The notes: generated by a model not told the origin, from the sequence alone. 64,000 nucleotides of DNA from Streptomyces galbus (GCF_005280195.1 NZ_SZPR01000007.1:86028-150027), one strand, 5' to 3'. Shown: positions 36,155 through 47,401, counted from the first letter of the stretch. A program made the numbers and translations.

Positions 36155-37384
36155 ATGAGCTACAGCACGGCTGACTCCTTGCGGACCGTGACCGCGGACG
36201 ACGTCCGGGGCGCGCAGAAGATGCTCTCGGGCGTGGCCCGCACGACCGCGATGGAGGGCAGCAGGTACCTCTCCCGGCTCGTGGGGCAGCCGGTGCACCT
36301 CAAGTGCGAGAACCTCCAGCGGACCGGGTCGTTCAAGCTGCGCGGCGCCTACGTGCGGATCGCCGGCCTGCTGCCCGAGGAGCGGGCCGCGGGGGTGGTG
36401 GCGGCGAGCGCCGGCAACCACGCGCAGGGCGTCGCGCTGGCGTCGTCGCTGCTCGGGGTGCGCTCGACGGTGTTCATGCCGAAGGGCGCCCCGCTGCCGA
36501 AGATCAGCGCCACCCGGGAGTACGGCGCCGAGGTGCGCCTGCACGGGCAGGTGGTCGACGAGACGCTGGCCGCCGCCCAGGAGTACGCGGTGCGCACGGG
36601 CGCGGTGTTCATCCACCCCTTCGACCACCCGGACGTCATCGCCGGCCAGGGCACGGTCGGCCTGGAGATCCTGGAGCAGTGCCCGGAGGTGCGCACGGTC
36701 GTCGTCGGCATCGGCGGCGGCGGACTCGCCGCGGGCATCGCGGTCGCCGTGAAGGCGGTACGGCCCGACGTGCGGATCGTCGGCGTGCAGGCGGCGGGCG
36801 CGGCCGCGTACCCGCCGTCGCTGGCGGCCGGGCGGCCGGTCGCGCTGGAGAGCCCGGCGACGATGGCCGACGGCATCAAGGTGGGGCGGCCCGGCGACGT
36901 GCCGTTCGCGCTGATCGGGGAGCTGGTCGACGAGGTGTGCACGGTGTCGGAGGACGAGCTGTCCGCGGCGCTGCTGCTGTGCCTGGAGCGGGCCAAGCTG
37001 GTCGTCGAGCCGGCCGGGGCGAGCCCGGTGGCGGCGCTGCTGAGCCGGCCCGGCGCGTTCGAGGGGCCGGTGGTGGCGGTGCTGTCCGGCGGCAACGTCG
37101 ACCCGGTGCTGATGCAGCGGGTGCTGCGGCACGGCATGGCGGCGCAGGGCCGCTACCTGGCCGTACGGCTGCGGCTGACGGACCGGCCGGGGGCGCTCGC
37201 CACGCTGCTCGGCGTGCTGTCGGGGGTCGAGGCCAACGTCCTCGACGTCAGCCACATCCGCACCGACCCGCGCCTCGGCCTGACCGAGGCGGAGGTGGAG
37301 CTCCACCTGGAGACGATGGGCCCGGAGCACTGCACCGAGGTCGGCCGCGCGCTGCGCGGGGCGGGCTACACCGTCATCGACTGA
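36155..37384 (+). CDS. ilvA: Threonine ammonia-lyase
   Basis: This 409-residue PLP enzyme deaminates threonine to 2-oxobutyrate for isoleucine synthesis. The PLP lysine is in RTGSFKLRGA, SAGNHAQGVA forms the phosphate-side loop and GIGGGGLAAG the second PLP motif. The C-terminal 75 residues are a single ACT-like domain (RLTDRPGALATLLGVLSG), as in the CoaA/Thr-deaminase form of actinobacteria, rather than the double ACT-like domain of E. coli IlvA. 2-Oxobutyrate can also feed propionyl-CoA, the substrate of PccB in this window. Confidence 0.93.
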   Translation: MSYSTADSLRTVTADDVRGAQKMLSGVARTTAMEGSRYLSRLVGQPVHLKCENLQRTGSFKLRGAYVRIAGLLPEERAAGVVAASAGNHAQGVALASSLLGVRSTVFMPKGAPLPKISATREYGAEVRLHGQVVDETLAAAQEYAVRTGAVFIHPFDHPDVIAGQGTVGLEILEQCPEVRTVVVGIGGGGLAAGIAVAVKAVRPDVRIVGVQAAGAAAYPPSLAAGRPVALESPATMADGIKVGRPGDVPFALIGELVDEVCTVSEDELSAALLLCLERAKLVVEPAGASPVAALLSRPGAFEGPVVAVLSGGNVDPVLMQRVLRHGMAAQGRYLAVRLRLTDRPGALATLLGVLSGVEANVLDVSHIRTDPRLGLTEAEVELHLETMGPEHCTEVGRALRGAGYTVID

Positions 37385-37446
37385 GCCGGGGCCCTGCGTC
37401 CAGCTCACCCTCACCTCACTCCATCGGGTCATCTGCCCGAAACCCG

Positions 37447-37475
37447 TTGTGACTCGCGATACATCGCGTTATGGT
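37447..37475 (+). promoter_or_regulatory. Promoter with spacer operator for the DrrAB-type ABC exporter
   Basis: TTGTGA (37447-37452), 17 bases, TATGGT (37470-37475) form a good primary-sigma promoter. The spacer contains CGCGATACATCGCG (37455-37468), a palindrome with six-base arms and a two-base centre, so a bound dimer would block polymerase directly. The start codon of the ATPase gene lies about 110 bases downstream of the predicted transcription start. Confidence 0.6.
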
Positions 37476-37593
37476 GTGTCCCGGGTCGCGGTCCGGCCGT
37501 CCCGCGATGCGGGGGCGTGCCGCACCCCACCCGCTCAGACTTGAACCGCCACCCGAACTCATCGACGGATCCCCGAAGACGTGGAGAACTGTT

Positions 37594-38571
37594 ATGCCAG
37601 GCGCCATCTACGCCGAAGGCCTGGTGAAGACCTTCGGCGACGTAAAGGCTCTGGACGGCGTCGACCTCGACGTCCCCGAGGGCACGGTCCTGGGTCTGCT
37701 CGGACCCAACGGCGCGGGCAAGACCACCACGGTCCGCTGCCTGACCACCCTCCTGCGCCCCGACCGCGGCCGCGCCCTCGTGGCCGGCATCGACGTGCTC
37801 AAGGACCCGGTCCGGGTCCGCCGCTCGATCGGCCTGTCCGGCCAGTTCGCCGCGGTCGACGAGTACCTGACCGGCCGGGAGAACCTGCAGATGGTCGGCC
37901 GGCTCTACCAGATGAAGGCCCGGCCCGCGAAGGCCCGGGCCGCCGAGCTGCTGGAGCGCTTCGACCTCGCCGACGCCGCCGACCGGCCCACCAAGACCTA
38001 CTCCGGCGGCATGCGCCGCCGCCTCGACCTGGCCGCCGCGCTCGTGGTCTCGCCGCCCGTGATGTTCATGGACGAGCCGACCACCGGGCTGGACCCCCGC
38101 AACCGCCAGCTGCTGTGGGAGGTCATCAAGCAGCTCGTCTCCGGCGGCACGACCCTGCTGCTGACCACGCAATACCTGGAGGAGGCCGACCACCTGGCGC
38201 ACGACATCGCGGTCGTCGACCACGGCCGGGTGATCGCCCGGGGCACCTCCGACCAGCTCAAGGCCCGCACCGGCGGCGAGCGCGTCGAGGTCGTGGTGCA
38301 CGAGCGCGAGGCGATGGCGACCGCCGCCGAGGTGCTGCGCGGCTTCGGCAAGGGCGACACCACGGTCGAGGACCACACCCGCAAGCTGACCGTGCCCGTC
38401 ACCGGCGGCGCCAAGCTGCTCGCCGAGGTCATCCGGGAGCTGGACGGCCGCGGCATCGAGATCGACGACATCGGGCTGCGCCGGCCCACCCTCGACGACG
38501 TCTTCCTGTCCCTGACCGGGCACGCCGCCGAGACCGAGGACGACGAGAGCGACAAGGAGACCGCGTCATGA
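37594..38571 (+). CDS. Daunorubicin-resistance-type ABC transporter ATPase (DrrA family)
   Basis: This 325-residue ATPase has Walker A GPNGAGKTTT, Q-loop IGLSGQFAAVDEYLTG (a DrrA hallmark), signature YSGGMRRRLDLAAAL, Walker B VMFMDEPTTGLDPR and the switch region LLLTTQYLEEADHLA. The 90-residue C-terminal extension with DDIGLRRPTLDDVFLSLTG is the conserved DrrA tail that contacts the permease. It is translationally coupled (ATGA) to the permease gene. It probably exports a hydrophobic drug or lipid. No antibiotic biosynthetic genes lie alongside. Confidence 0.93.
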   Translation: MPGAIYAEGLVKTFGDVKALDGVDLDVPEGTVLGLLGPNGAGKTTTVRCLTTLLRPDRGRALVAGIDVLKDPVRVRRSIGLSGQFAAVDEYLTGRENLQMVGRLYQMKARPAKARAAELLERFDLADAADRPTKTYSGGMRRRLDLAAALVVSPPVMFMDEPTTGLDPRNRQLLWEVIKQLVSGGTTLLLTTQYLEEADHLAHDIAVVDHGRVIARGTSDQLKARTGGERVEVVVHEREAMATAAEVLRGFGKGDTTVEDHTRKLTVPVTGGAKLLAEVIRELDGRGIEIDDIGLRRPTLDDVFLSLTGHAAETEDDESDKETAS

Positions 38572-39383
38572 GCGGCATGAGCATGGTGTCCGACTCGCTG
38601 GTGATCGCCCGCAGGAACCTGATCCGGATGACCCGGATCCCGGAGATGGTCCTGTTCGGTGTCATCCAGCCCGTGATGTTCGTGGTGCTGTTCACCTACG
38701 TCTTCGGCGGCTCGATGAGCGTCGGAGGGTCCACCGACCCGGACGTCTACAAGAACTTCCTGATGGCCGGCATCTTCGCCCAGACGGTGACCTTCGCCAC
38801 CGCGGGCTCGGCGGCCGGTATCGCGGACGACATGCAGAAGGGGCTCGTCGACCGGTTCCGCTCCCTGCCGATGGCCCGCGGCGCGGTGCTGACCGGCCGG
38901 ACCGTCGCCGACCTCGTGCAGACGTGCATCACGCTGACCGTCCTGGCGATCGTGGCCCTGATCGTCGGCTGGCGCCCCGGCTCGGCGGAGCCGACCGACG
39001 CGGGCCGGGTCCTGGGCGCCTTCGGCCTGCTGCTCCTCCTCGGCTACGCCTTCACGTGGATCGGGGCCCTGATCGGGCTCTCGGTCCGCACCCCGGAGGC
39101 CGCCACGTCGGGCGGGATCATCTGGCTGTTCCCGGTGACGTTCATCTCGAACGCCTTCGTCGACGCCAGCCAGATGACGCCCTGGCTGCGGCACATCGCC
39201 GAGTGGAACCCCTTCAGCGCCACGGTGCAGGCGTGCCGCGAGCTGTTCGGCAATCCGGGCGTCGTCGACTCCGGAGCCTGGCCCATGCAGCACCCGGTGT
39301 GGGCGTCCCTGATCTGGTCCGTGCTGATCGTCGCGGTCTTCCGGACCCTGGCCGTGCGCAAGTACCGGGCGGCGGACGGCTGA
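38568..39383 (+). CDS. ABC-2 type transporter permease (DrrB family)
   Basis: This 271-residue permease has six predicted membrane helices of the ABC-2 type, beginning with PEMVLFGVIQPVMFVVLFTYVF. The cytoplasmic loop KGLVDRFRSLPMARGAVLTGR is the conserved coupling region of DrrB-like proteins. TWIGALIGLSVRTPEAAT follows, with the AEWNPFSATV segment near the end. Its ATG overlaps the ATPase stop by four bases, indicating stoichiometric synthesis. A perfect hairpin follows. Confidence 0.92.
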   Translation: MSGMSMVSDSLVIARRNLIRMTRIPEMVLFGVIQPVMFVVLFTYVFGGSMSVGGSTDPDVYKNFLMAGIFAQTVTFATAGSAAGIADDMQKGLVDRFRSLPMARGAVLTGRTVADLVQTCITLTVLAIVALIVGWRPGSAEPTDAGRVLGAFGLLLLLGYAFTWIGALIGLSVRTPEAATSGGIIWLFPVTFISNAFVDASQMTPWLRHIAEWNPFSATVQACRELFGNPGVVDSGAWPMQHPVWASLIWSVLIVAVFRTLAVRKYRAADG

Positions 39384-39410
39384 CCGGTCCGCCCGGCCGC
39401 GTCACGACGC

Positions 39411-39441
39411 GGCCCCCGGCGCCGTGAGGACGCCGGGGGCC
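39411..39441. terminator. Bidirectional terminator between the ABC exporter and greA
   Basis: GGCCCCCGGCG (39411-39421) and CGCCGGGGGCC (39431-39441) form a perfect 11-base-pair stem with a nine-base loop between two convergent genes. Confidence 0.8.
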
Positions 39442-39466
39442 GCGCGGGGTGCTCGGGGTGAGCGGC

Positions 39467-39967
39467 TCAGCCGCTGTAGGGCTCGGCCTTGAGGATGCGG
39501 ACGGAGGCCTTCTTGCCGTTGGGCAGCTCGTACTCGGCGTCCTCGCCGACCTTGTGACCGGTGACGCCGGAGCCGAGCGGCGACTGCGGCGAGTAGGTCT
39601 CGATGTCGGAGCTGGCGTACTCGCGGGAGGCCAGCAGGAAGGTCAGCGTGTCGTCCTCGTCGCCGTCGAACGCGATCGTCACGACCATGCCGGGCGCGAC
39701 CGTGCCGTCCGTCGTGGCCGGGGCCTCGCCGACCTTGGCGTTCTCGAGGAGCTGGGTGAGCTGGCGCACACGGAGCTCCTGCTTGCCCTGCTCCTCCTTG
39801 GCCGCGTGGTACCCGCCGTTCTCACGCAGGTCGCCCTCCTCGCGCGCGGCGGCGATCTTGGCGGCGATCTCCGTGCGCGCAGGACCAGTAAGGTACTCAA
39901 GCTCGTCCTTGAGCTTGTTGTACGCCTCCTGGGTCAGCCAGGTGACGTTCTCGCTGGTCTGGGTCAC
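39467..39967 (-). CDS. greA: Transcript cleavage factor GreA
   Basis: This 166-residue factor rescues backtracked RNA polymerase by inserting a coiled coil into the secondary channel. The N-terminal coiled coil has WLTQEAYNKLKDELEYL and EIAAKIAAAREEGDLRENGGYHAAKEEQ, with the catalytic tip acids in the D-L-R-E-N segment. The C-terminal FKBP-like domain has SPQSPLGSGVTGHKVGE. The GTG start is set by the family length; an upstream in-frame ATG at 40057 would add 30 residues of promoter DNA. Confidence 0.94.
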   Translation of the reverse strand: MTQTSENVTWLTQEAYNKLKDELEYLTGPARTEIAAKIAAAREEGDLRENGGYHAAKEEQGKQELRVRQLTQLLENAKVGEAPATTDGTVAPGMVVTIAFDGDEDDTLTFLLASREYASSDIETYSPQSPLGSGVTGHKVGEDAEYELPNGKKASVRILKAEPYSG

Positions 39968-40109
39968 AGGTGCTCCTCGTAGGTACTGGGAATACAAAAC
40001 GTCGCCCCACCCAGAAGCATGTTCCTCCAGGGGAGGGCGAAACCACGAGCCTAACAATTCACCGGCGAAAGGGGGAGGACATAACCGACCAGATTGTCGT
40101 CAACGCAGG

Positions 40110-40511
40110 TCAGTCGGCGTGGCAGCCGAGCAGCTCGGCGGTCGTGCCGCGCGCGGTCGTGCGGAGCGTGACGACCTTGTCGATGCGGGTGGCCGAGCCG
40201 GTGAAGCGGAAGTCCCCGCGCCCCACCTCCGAGCCGTCGGCCGCCTGCGAGCGGACCGTGCAGTAGCCGCTGGTGCCGGCGTCCTTGTGGACCTCCAGGT
40301 GCACCGAGACCGAGTCGCCCTCGGCCTGGAAGGCGATCACCTGGGCGCTGATCTTGTTCTGGCCCACGTAGTGGTAGCCGAAGTAGCCGACGAGGAGCAG
40401 CAGCAGAGCGCCCAGCACGGCACCGACGATCTTGAGCGTGCGGTCGGCGTCCCGGTCCGAGGAACGGCCGTAGCGCCGCTCGGGCACCCGGGTGCTCGAC
40501 GTCGTACTCAT
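40110..40511 (-). CDS. DUF4307 single-pass membrane protein
   Basis: This 133-residue protein starts MSTTSSTRVPERRYG, has one transmembrane helix near residues 28-48 (IVGAVLGALLLLLVGYFGYH) and a C-terminal extracytoplasmic beta-rich domain with two cysteines (SGYCTVRSQAADGSEVGRGD and LLGCHAD). These could form a disulfide. This is the DUF4307 family of actinobacteria, typically found beside mca and greA; the function is unknown. It is divergent from mca across a 156-base gap. Confidence 0.85.
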   Translation of the reverse strand: MSTTSSTRVPERRYGRSSDRDADRTLKIVGAVLGALLLLLVGYFGYHYVGQNKISAQVIAFQAEGDSVSVHLEVHKDAGTSGYCTVRSQAADGSEVGRGDFRFTGSATRIDKVVTLRTTARGTTAELLGCHAD

Positions 40512-40581
40512 GATCGTCCTCTCGCCGGGTCCTGGTCGGTGGCGGGCGGTGTTCCGAAAACCGTCCCCGGAGCAGGGCCCC

Positions 40582-40607
40582 GGAATTATTGGACCCCCGA
40601 TTCGGTC
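40582..40607 (+). promoter_or_regulatory. Probable SigR-type promoter of mca
   Basis: GGAAT (40582-40586), 18 bases and GTC (40605-40607) match the SigR consensus GGAAT-N18-GTT with one mismatch at the last base. Mycothiol genes including mca belong to the SigR thiol-stress regulon in S. coelicolor. A TATAGA at 40610-40615 could be the -10 of an overlapping housekeeping promoter. Confidence 0.6.
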
Positions 40608-40667
40608 ACTATAGAAGCCGCCGAACGCACCCCCAGACGCGGGGCGCCGACTTACGAGGATTGAGTC

Positions 40668-41549
40668 TTGACTGACCAGCTGCGACTGATGGCCGTGCAC
40701 GCCCACCCCGACGACGAGTCGAGCAAGGGCGCGGCCACCATGGCGAAGTACGTGTCCGAGGGGGTGGACGTGCTGGTCGTGACCTGCACGGGCGGGGAGC
40801 GCGGCTCCATCCTCAACCCCAAGCTCCAGGGCGACGCCTACATCGAGGAGCACATCCACGAGGTGCGCAAGAAGGAGATGGACGAGGCCCGGGAGATCCT
40901 GGGCGTCAAGCAGGAGTGGCTCGGCTTCGTCGACTCCGGGCTGCCCGAGGGCGACCCCCTGCCGCCGCTGCCCGAGGGCTGCTTCGCGCTCGAGGACGTC
41001 GACCACGCGGCCGGCGAGCTGGTGAAGCAGATCCGCTCGTTCCGCCCGCAGGTGATCACCACCTACGACGAGAACGGCGGTTACCCGCACCCCGACCACA
41101 TCATGACCCACAAGATCACGATGGTGGCGTTCGAGGGCGCGGCGGACACCGAGAAGTACCCCGAGGCCGAGTACGGCCCGGCGTACCGGCCGCTGAAGCT
41201 CTACTACAACCAGGGCTTCAACCGGCCCCGCACCGAGGCGCTGCACCGGGCGATGCTCGACCGCGGCCTGGAGTCGCCCTACGGGGACTGGCTCAAGCGC
41301 TGGGACGACTCCGGCCACAAGGACCGCACGCTGACCACGCACGTGCCGTGCGCGGAGTTCTTCGAGATCCGCGACAAGGCGCTGATCGCCCACGCCACGC
41401 AGATCGACCCCGACGGGGGCTGGTTCCGGGTGCCGCTGGACCTGCAGAAGGAGGTCTGGCCGACGGAGGAGTACGAGCTGGCGAAGTCGCTCGTGGACAC
41501 CTCCCTCCCCGAGGACGACCTCTTCGCGGGCATCCGCGACAATGCCTGA
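40668..41549 (+). CDS. mca: Mycothiol S-conjugate amidase
   Basis: This 293-residue zinc amidase cleaves mycothiol S-conjugates, releasing mercapturic acids for export and GlcN-Ins for recycling. Zinc ligands are in VHAHPDDESSKG and GGYPHPDHIMTH, and the LmbE/PIG-L fold is complete (TCTGGERGSILNPKLQG). Length and the segments GDWLKRWD and ATQIDPDGGWF mark Mca rather than the shorter MshB deacetylase. The start is TTG, with GAGGA upstream. A SigR-like promoter lies in front. The next gene starts at or within the stop region of mca. Confidence 0.94.
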   Translation: MTDQLRLMAVHAHPDDESSKGAATMAKYVSEGVDVLVVTCTGGERGSILNPKLQGDAYIEEHIHEVRKKEMDEAREILGVKQEWLGFVDSGLPEGDPLPPLPEGCFALEDVDHAAGELVKQIRSFRPQVITTYDENGGYPHPDHIMTHKITMVAFEGAADTEKYPEAEYGPAYRPLKLYYNQGFNRPRTEALHRAMLDRGLESPYGDWLKRWDDSGHKDRTLTTHVPCAEFFEIRDKALIAHATQIDPDGGWFRVPLDLQKEVWPTEEYELAKSLVDTSLPEDDLFAGIRDNA

Positions 41550-41550
41550 C

Positions 41551-41817
41551 ATGAGCGCAAGCGTGAGCGTGGCAATGGCACACCTCGTCCCCCTCGCCGA
41601 GGTCGACGAGAACAAGGTCACCCCCGGTGTCCTCGGCTTCATCGTCTTCGCGGCGATGGCGGTGGCCGTGTGGGCCCTGATGAAGTCGATGAACCGCCAC
41701 ATGGGCAAGGTCGACTTCAAGGAGCCCCCCGGCGCCGAGGGCACCCCCGCGGACCGGGAGGCGGGCACGGCGGCCCGCACCACCGGCTCGCCGGAGGCCG
41801 GACCGCAGCAGGGCTGA
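41551..41817 (+). CDS. Small membrane protein downstream of mca
   Basis: This 88-residue protein (from the ATG at 41551; an ATG at 41542 overlapping the mca stop is an alternative) has one transmembrane helix, VLGFIVFAAMAVAVWALMKS. A short juxtamembrane MNRHMGKVDF segment and a Pro/Glu/Ala-rich tail follow. It is cotranscribed with mca, since it starts within two bases of the mca stop codon. No function is recognised. Confidence 0.75.
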   Translation: MSASVSVAMAHLVPLAEVDENKVTPGVLGFIVFAAMAVAVWALMKSMNRHMGKVDFKEPPGAEGTPADREAGTAARTTGSPEAGPQQG

Positions 41818-41874
41818 GCGGCCGGCCGGCGGCCCGGCCGACGGCGGCGGGTGCCGCCCGCCCGGCCGCGCCGG

Positions 41875-44800
41875 TCAGTCCGCCAGGTCCACCGCCACCC
41901 CCATCACCTCCCGGGCGTGGCGGTCCGGCACCGTGCCCAGGTGCCACGCCTGCCAGCCCTTCTCCAGGGCCACCCCGCGCTCCAGCAGCAGCCGGTGGGC
42001 CTCGACGCAGTCGCTGAGCTTGCTGTCGCGCAGCGGATGGTCGGCCTCCGCGAGGCGGGCCAGCTCCTCCTCGGCGACCGCGGTGCCGACCTCGACGCCG
42101 CCCAGGGAGGCGTACGGCAGGAGGGTGCAGCGCAGGAAGCGGGCCCAGTCCTCGCCGCGGCGGTCGCCGTAGGAGGCGAACAGGCCCGCCGCCTCGTCGC
42201 ACAGCGCCAGCGCCTGCGGGGTGCGCGCGTTGCCCGCGTCCACGATCGCCAGCTCCAGGCAGGTCCACGCCTCGCCGTGCGGGACGCCGATGCGCTGGAA
42301 GTCGGCGCGGGCGTCCACCAGGAGCTGGCGGGCGAAGCCGGAGTTGCGCAGCGAGCCCGTGCGGGCCGCCCGCTGGTCGCGGGTCACCCGCGCCGAGTGG
42401 TGGCGGGCGCAGGCCAGGCCGTACACGTCCCGCATCCGGGAGAACATCGACCGCGCCCGCTCCAGCTCCCGCACCGCCTGGTCCAGGTCGCCGCCCTCCT
42501 CCAGCGCCAGCCCCAGGTAGTACACCGTCCACGCCTCGCCGCGCGCGTCCTCGTTGTCCCGGTGCCGGGCCGCCGCCCCCCGCAGTCCCTCCACGGCGGG
42601 TGCCGCGTCGCCCGCGACCAGCCGGGCCCGGGCGAGCTGGGTCAGCGCCCACGCCTCACCGCGGGCGTCGCGGGTCCGGCCGTACAGCTCCAGCGCGGCG
42701 CGCAGGTCCGCCTCGGCCCGCGGGACGTCGTCGAGGCGCAGGTGGAGCTGGCCCCGCTGGAAGTGCGCCCACGCCTCGCCGTGCACCGAGCCGCCCTCCC
42801 GGTGCAGCACCAGGGACCGGCGCAGCAGGTCCAGCGCCTCGGCCGGCCGGGCCCGGTCGCGTTCCACGGCGGCGAGCGCGTGCAGCGTCCACGCCCGGTC
42901 GGTGGCCAGCTCCGGGGCCGCCTGCAGGTCGAGCGCCTCGCGCAGCTTGGCCGCCGCCTCGGTCAGCCGGCCCTGGTGGTGCAGGGTGATGCCCAACGAG
43001 CCCAGGGCGCGGGCCGCTCCGGCGTCGTGGTCCGCCCGCAGGTACAGGTCGACCACCGACGTCAGCGTCGTACGGGCCTTGTCCAGCTCGCCGAGCTGAC
43101 GGGCCGCGATGCCGGTGCGCCACTGCACCGAGCGCACCAGCAGGTCCTCGTCGACGGACTGGGCCAGCTCGCTGATCTCGCCCAGCCGGTACAGGTCGCC
43201 GCGCAGCAGGCAGTAGTCGCACAGCGCGCCCAGCAGGCTGAGCACCGCCGCCCGGTCCACGCCCTCCGCGTGCCGCAGCGTCGCCGTGATGAAGCTCGAC
43301 TCGTCGTCGAGCCAGCGCAGCGCCTCCTCCAGCGAGGTGAAGCCGTGCGGGGTGAAGCGGTCCGAGCGGGTCGACATGTTCCCGTCGACCAGGCGCAGCA
43401 CCGAGTCGGCCAGCTCGGCGCAGCTCACGATCAGGCGTTCCTGCGCGGCGGCGCGCTCGGCCGGGTCCTCCTCCTCCAGCAGCCGGGCCTGCGCGAAGGC
43501 CCGCACCAGGTCGTGCAGCCGGTACCGGTCGCCGCGGACGGTGTCGACCAGCCCGGCCCGGGCGAGGTCCGTCAGGTGCCGGGCCGCCTCGGTGCGGTCC
43601 GCGCCGAGCAGCGCGGCCGCCGCGGCCACGCCCAGCGAGGCCCGGCCGGCCAGCGCCAGCCGCCGCAGCAGCCGCCGGGTCGGGTCCGGCTGGTCGGTGT
43701 AGCGCAGCCACAGCGCCCGTTCCACCGGTCCCACCGGACCGTACGCCGCCAGGTCCGCGGCCAGCCGGCGCGGCGAGCGCGGCCCCAGCGAGGACCCGGC
43801 GGCGCGCAGCGCCAGCGGCAGCCCGCCGCACAGGCCGACGATCCGCTCGGTGGCCTCCGCGTCGTACGGGCCGGTGCGGTCCTGCGCGGCGGCGCCCAGC
43901 AGCTCCTCCGCGCCGGCCGGCCCCAGCGGTGCGACCGGCAGCTCGTGCACCCGCGCCGGCCCGTCGTCCGGGAGGTCCAGCGGGGTGCGCGCGGTGACCA
44001 GGACCAGGCTGTCGGAGCGCTCCGGCACCAGGGCGAGGACCTGCGCGGCGTCGGAGGCGTCGTCGAGGACCACGATGACCGGCAGCCCGGCCAGGTGCTG
44101 GTGGTACAGCTCGCCGAGCCGTTCGACCTGCTGGTCGGGCGACGAGCGCTCCCGGAAGAGCAGTTGCTCGCGCGGCGCGCCGAGCCGGTTCAGCAGGTGC
44201 AGCAGGGCGTCCCGGGTCGGCAGCGGCGGCTCCTCGGCGCTGGCGCCGCGCAGGTCCACCACGCACGCCCCGCGGAACTCGTCGCGCAGCTCGTGCGCGG
44301 CCCTCACCGCCAGCGCCGTCCGGCCGCTGCCCGGCTCCCCGTGCAGCACCACGACCGTCGGCCGGGTGGCGGTGCTCGCCCGCGCCGACCGCGCCCACTG
44401 CCGGATCCGCTCCAGCTCCGCCCGCCTCCCCGCGAACACCCCACCGGAGTCGGGGAGTTGGCCGTACGACTGCTCCAGCAGGGTCCGGCCGCGGGCCGCC
44501 GCGCTCTTGTCGGCGCCGCGCAGCCGCGGGCCCGTCCGCCGCGGACCGGTGGCGGCCGCCAGCACCCGCTGCTGGTCCAGGAACGGGCGGATCCCGCGCA
44601 CCTCCAGCGCGCTCAGCCACTGCAGACGGAGCTGCTCGGGGCCGCCCGGCCGGCCCGCCGCGCCCGCCCGGTGGTGCGCGGCGGGCAGGTGGGCCCCGGC
44701 GGCCTTCACCACGGTCGCCGCCGCGCCGACGACGCCCACGCTCGCACCGGTGCCGAGCGCGGTGCCCGGCCCGGTCCCCAGCACCAGGTCGGCGACGACC

Positions 44801-45075
44801 GCGGTGACGGCGGCGACCGACGCGACGAGCAGAGGGGTCCGGCCGCCCTGCGCGGCGTACCGCTGCGCGAAGCCGACCCGGCCGGTGTCCGTCTCGTCCA
44901 GCGCCCGCACGTACGCCCCGTACTCCTCGGCGGCCGTCCGCGCCAGCTCGTCCAGCGCCGCGCGCCCCCGGGCGAGCAGCGCCGCGCCGTCCGTACGCCC
45001 GCCCGAGCGCCGTACCTCCTCCCGCACGGCCCGCTCCAACAGCCGTTCCGCCTCGCCCCGATGAGCGTCCCGCAT
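41875..45075 (-). CDS. Large STAND (NB-ARC) ATPase with TPR repeats and membrane segment
   Basis: This 1066-residue protein has, in order, a helical N-terminus, one or two hydrophobic helices (residues about 81-125), a linker, an NB-ARC/STAND nucleotide-binding module, and a long TPR array. The P-loop is [14 protein letters not shown] (residues about 244-257), Walker B is [10 protein letters not shown], and GLPLALR and [12 protein letters not shown] are the GxP and winged-helix marks of the family. The TPR-like array runs from about residue 600 on; GEAW recurs in it about every 40 residues. STAND proteins act as ATP-dependent switches. Unlike SARP/AfsR relatives, it lacks an N-terminal DNA-binding domain. 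The ATG at 45075 is preferred. Confidence 0.85.
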   Translation of the reverse strand: MRDAHRGEAERLLERAVREEVRRSGGRTDGAALLARGRAALDELARTAAEEYGAYVRALDETDTGRVGFAQRYAAQGGRTPLLVASVAAVTAVVADLVLGTGPGTALGTGASVGVVGAAATVVKAAGAHLPAAHHRAGAAGRPGGPEQLRLQWLSALEVRGIRPFLDQQRVLAAATGPRRTGPRLRGADKSAAARGRTLLEQSYGQLPDSGGVFAGRRAELERIRQWARSARASTATRPTVVVLHGEPGSGRTALAVRAAHELRDEFRGACVVDLRGASAEEPPLPTRDALLHLLNRLGAPREQLLFRERSSPDQQVERLGELYHQHLAGLPVIVVLDDASDAAQVLALVPERSDSLVLVTARTPLDLPDDGPARVHELPVAPLGPAGAEELLGAAAQDRTGPYDAEATERIVGLCGGLPLALRAAGSSLGPRSPRRLAADLAAYGPVGPVERALWLRYTDQPDPTRRLLRRLALAGRASLGVAAAAALLGADRTEAARHLTDLARAGLVDTVRGDRYRLHDLVRAFAQARLLEEEDPAERAAAQERLIVSCAELADSVLRLVDGNMSTRSDRFTPHGFTSLEEALRWLDDESSFITATLRHAEGVDRAAVLSLLGALCDYCLLRGDLYRLGEISELAQSVDEDLLVRSVQWRTGIAARQLGELDKARTTLTSVVDLYLRADHDAGAARALGSLGITLHHQGRLTEAAAKLREALDLQAAPELATDRAWTLHALAAVERDRARPAEALDLLRRSLVLHREGGSVHGEAWAHFQRGQLHLRLDDVPRAEADLRAALELYGRTRDARGEAWALTQLARARLVAGDAAPAVEGLRGAAARHRDNEDARGEAWTVYYLGLALEEGGDLDQAVRELERARSMFSRMRDVYGLACARHHSARVTRDQRAARTGSLRNSGFARQLLVDARADFQRIGVPHGEAWTCLELAIVDAGNARTPQALALCDEAAGLFASYGDRRGEDWARFLRCTLLPYASLGGVEVGTAVAEEELARLAEADHPLRDSKLSDCVEAHRLLLERGVALEKGWQAWHLGTVPDRHAREVMGVAVDLAD

Positions 45076-45231
45076 GTGCCGCGTCCCCCTCCGCGCCGAC
45101 CGGTGTCCCGCGGTCAAGTGTGGAGCCGCGGGCGCGCCGCGGCGAGGGTGCGTGGCGGCGCCGGACCGGGCCCGGGCGGTGCCGGGGTGCCTGAGCGGTG
45201 CCGTGCGGGGTACTGCGGCAGGATGGGAGAC

Positions 45232-47259
<2,028 letters not shown>

Positions 47260-47303
47260 CGGCGTCCCGGATGCGGGCGCACCGCGCCCCGTACGCCGGG
47301 CTG

Positions 47304-47401
47304 GGCCGTGTCTTTCGGATCACCCCGGGGCCGCGGGGCTTGGCACGCACATCTGCTGCGTTGTCGTCGGTCCGTATCGGGCTGATCCGAAAGACACGGC
47401 C
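47304..47401. mobile_element. MITE-like element 2 (98 bp, perfect terminal inverted repeats)
   Basis: GGCCGTGTCTTTCGGATCA (47304-47322) is matched perfectly in inverse at 47383-47401. The interior has no ORF. Read on the minus strand it contains GGACCGACGACAACGC, shared with the element at 12315-12474. The right end overlaps the first base of CTAG and supplies the flank of the TAG stop of the Mut7-C gene. CTGG at the left flank could be a mutated target copy of CTAG. Confidence 0.7.

Noticed and set aside
37385..39383. Part of an antibiotic biosynthetic cluster
   Set aside because: The DrrAB-type exporter is flanked by core metabolic and transcription genes (ilvA, greA), with no biosynthetic enzymes alongside.
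39968..40109. tRNA or small RNA gene upstream of greA
   Set aside because: No cloverleaf, and only weak hairpins are visible. AT-richer patches there look like the greA promoter.
41851..45231. 1127-codon upstream extension of the DUF255 gene
   Set aside because: It is the antisense of the STAND/TPR gene with Arg/Gln/Pro-rich composition. The conserved family N-terminus begins at 45232.
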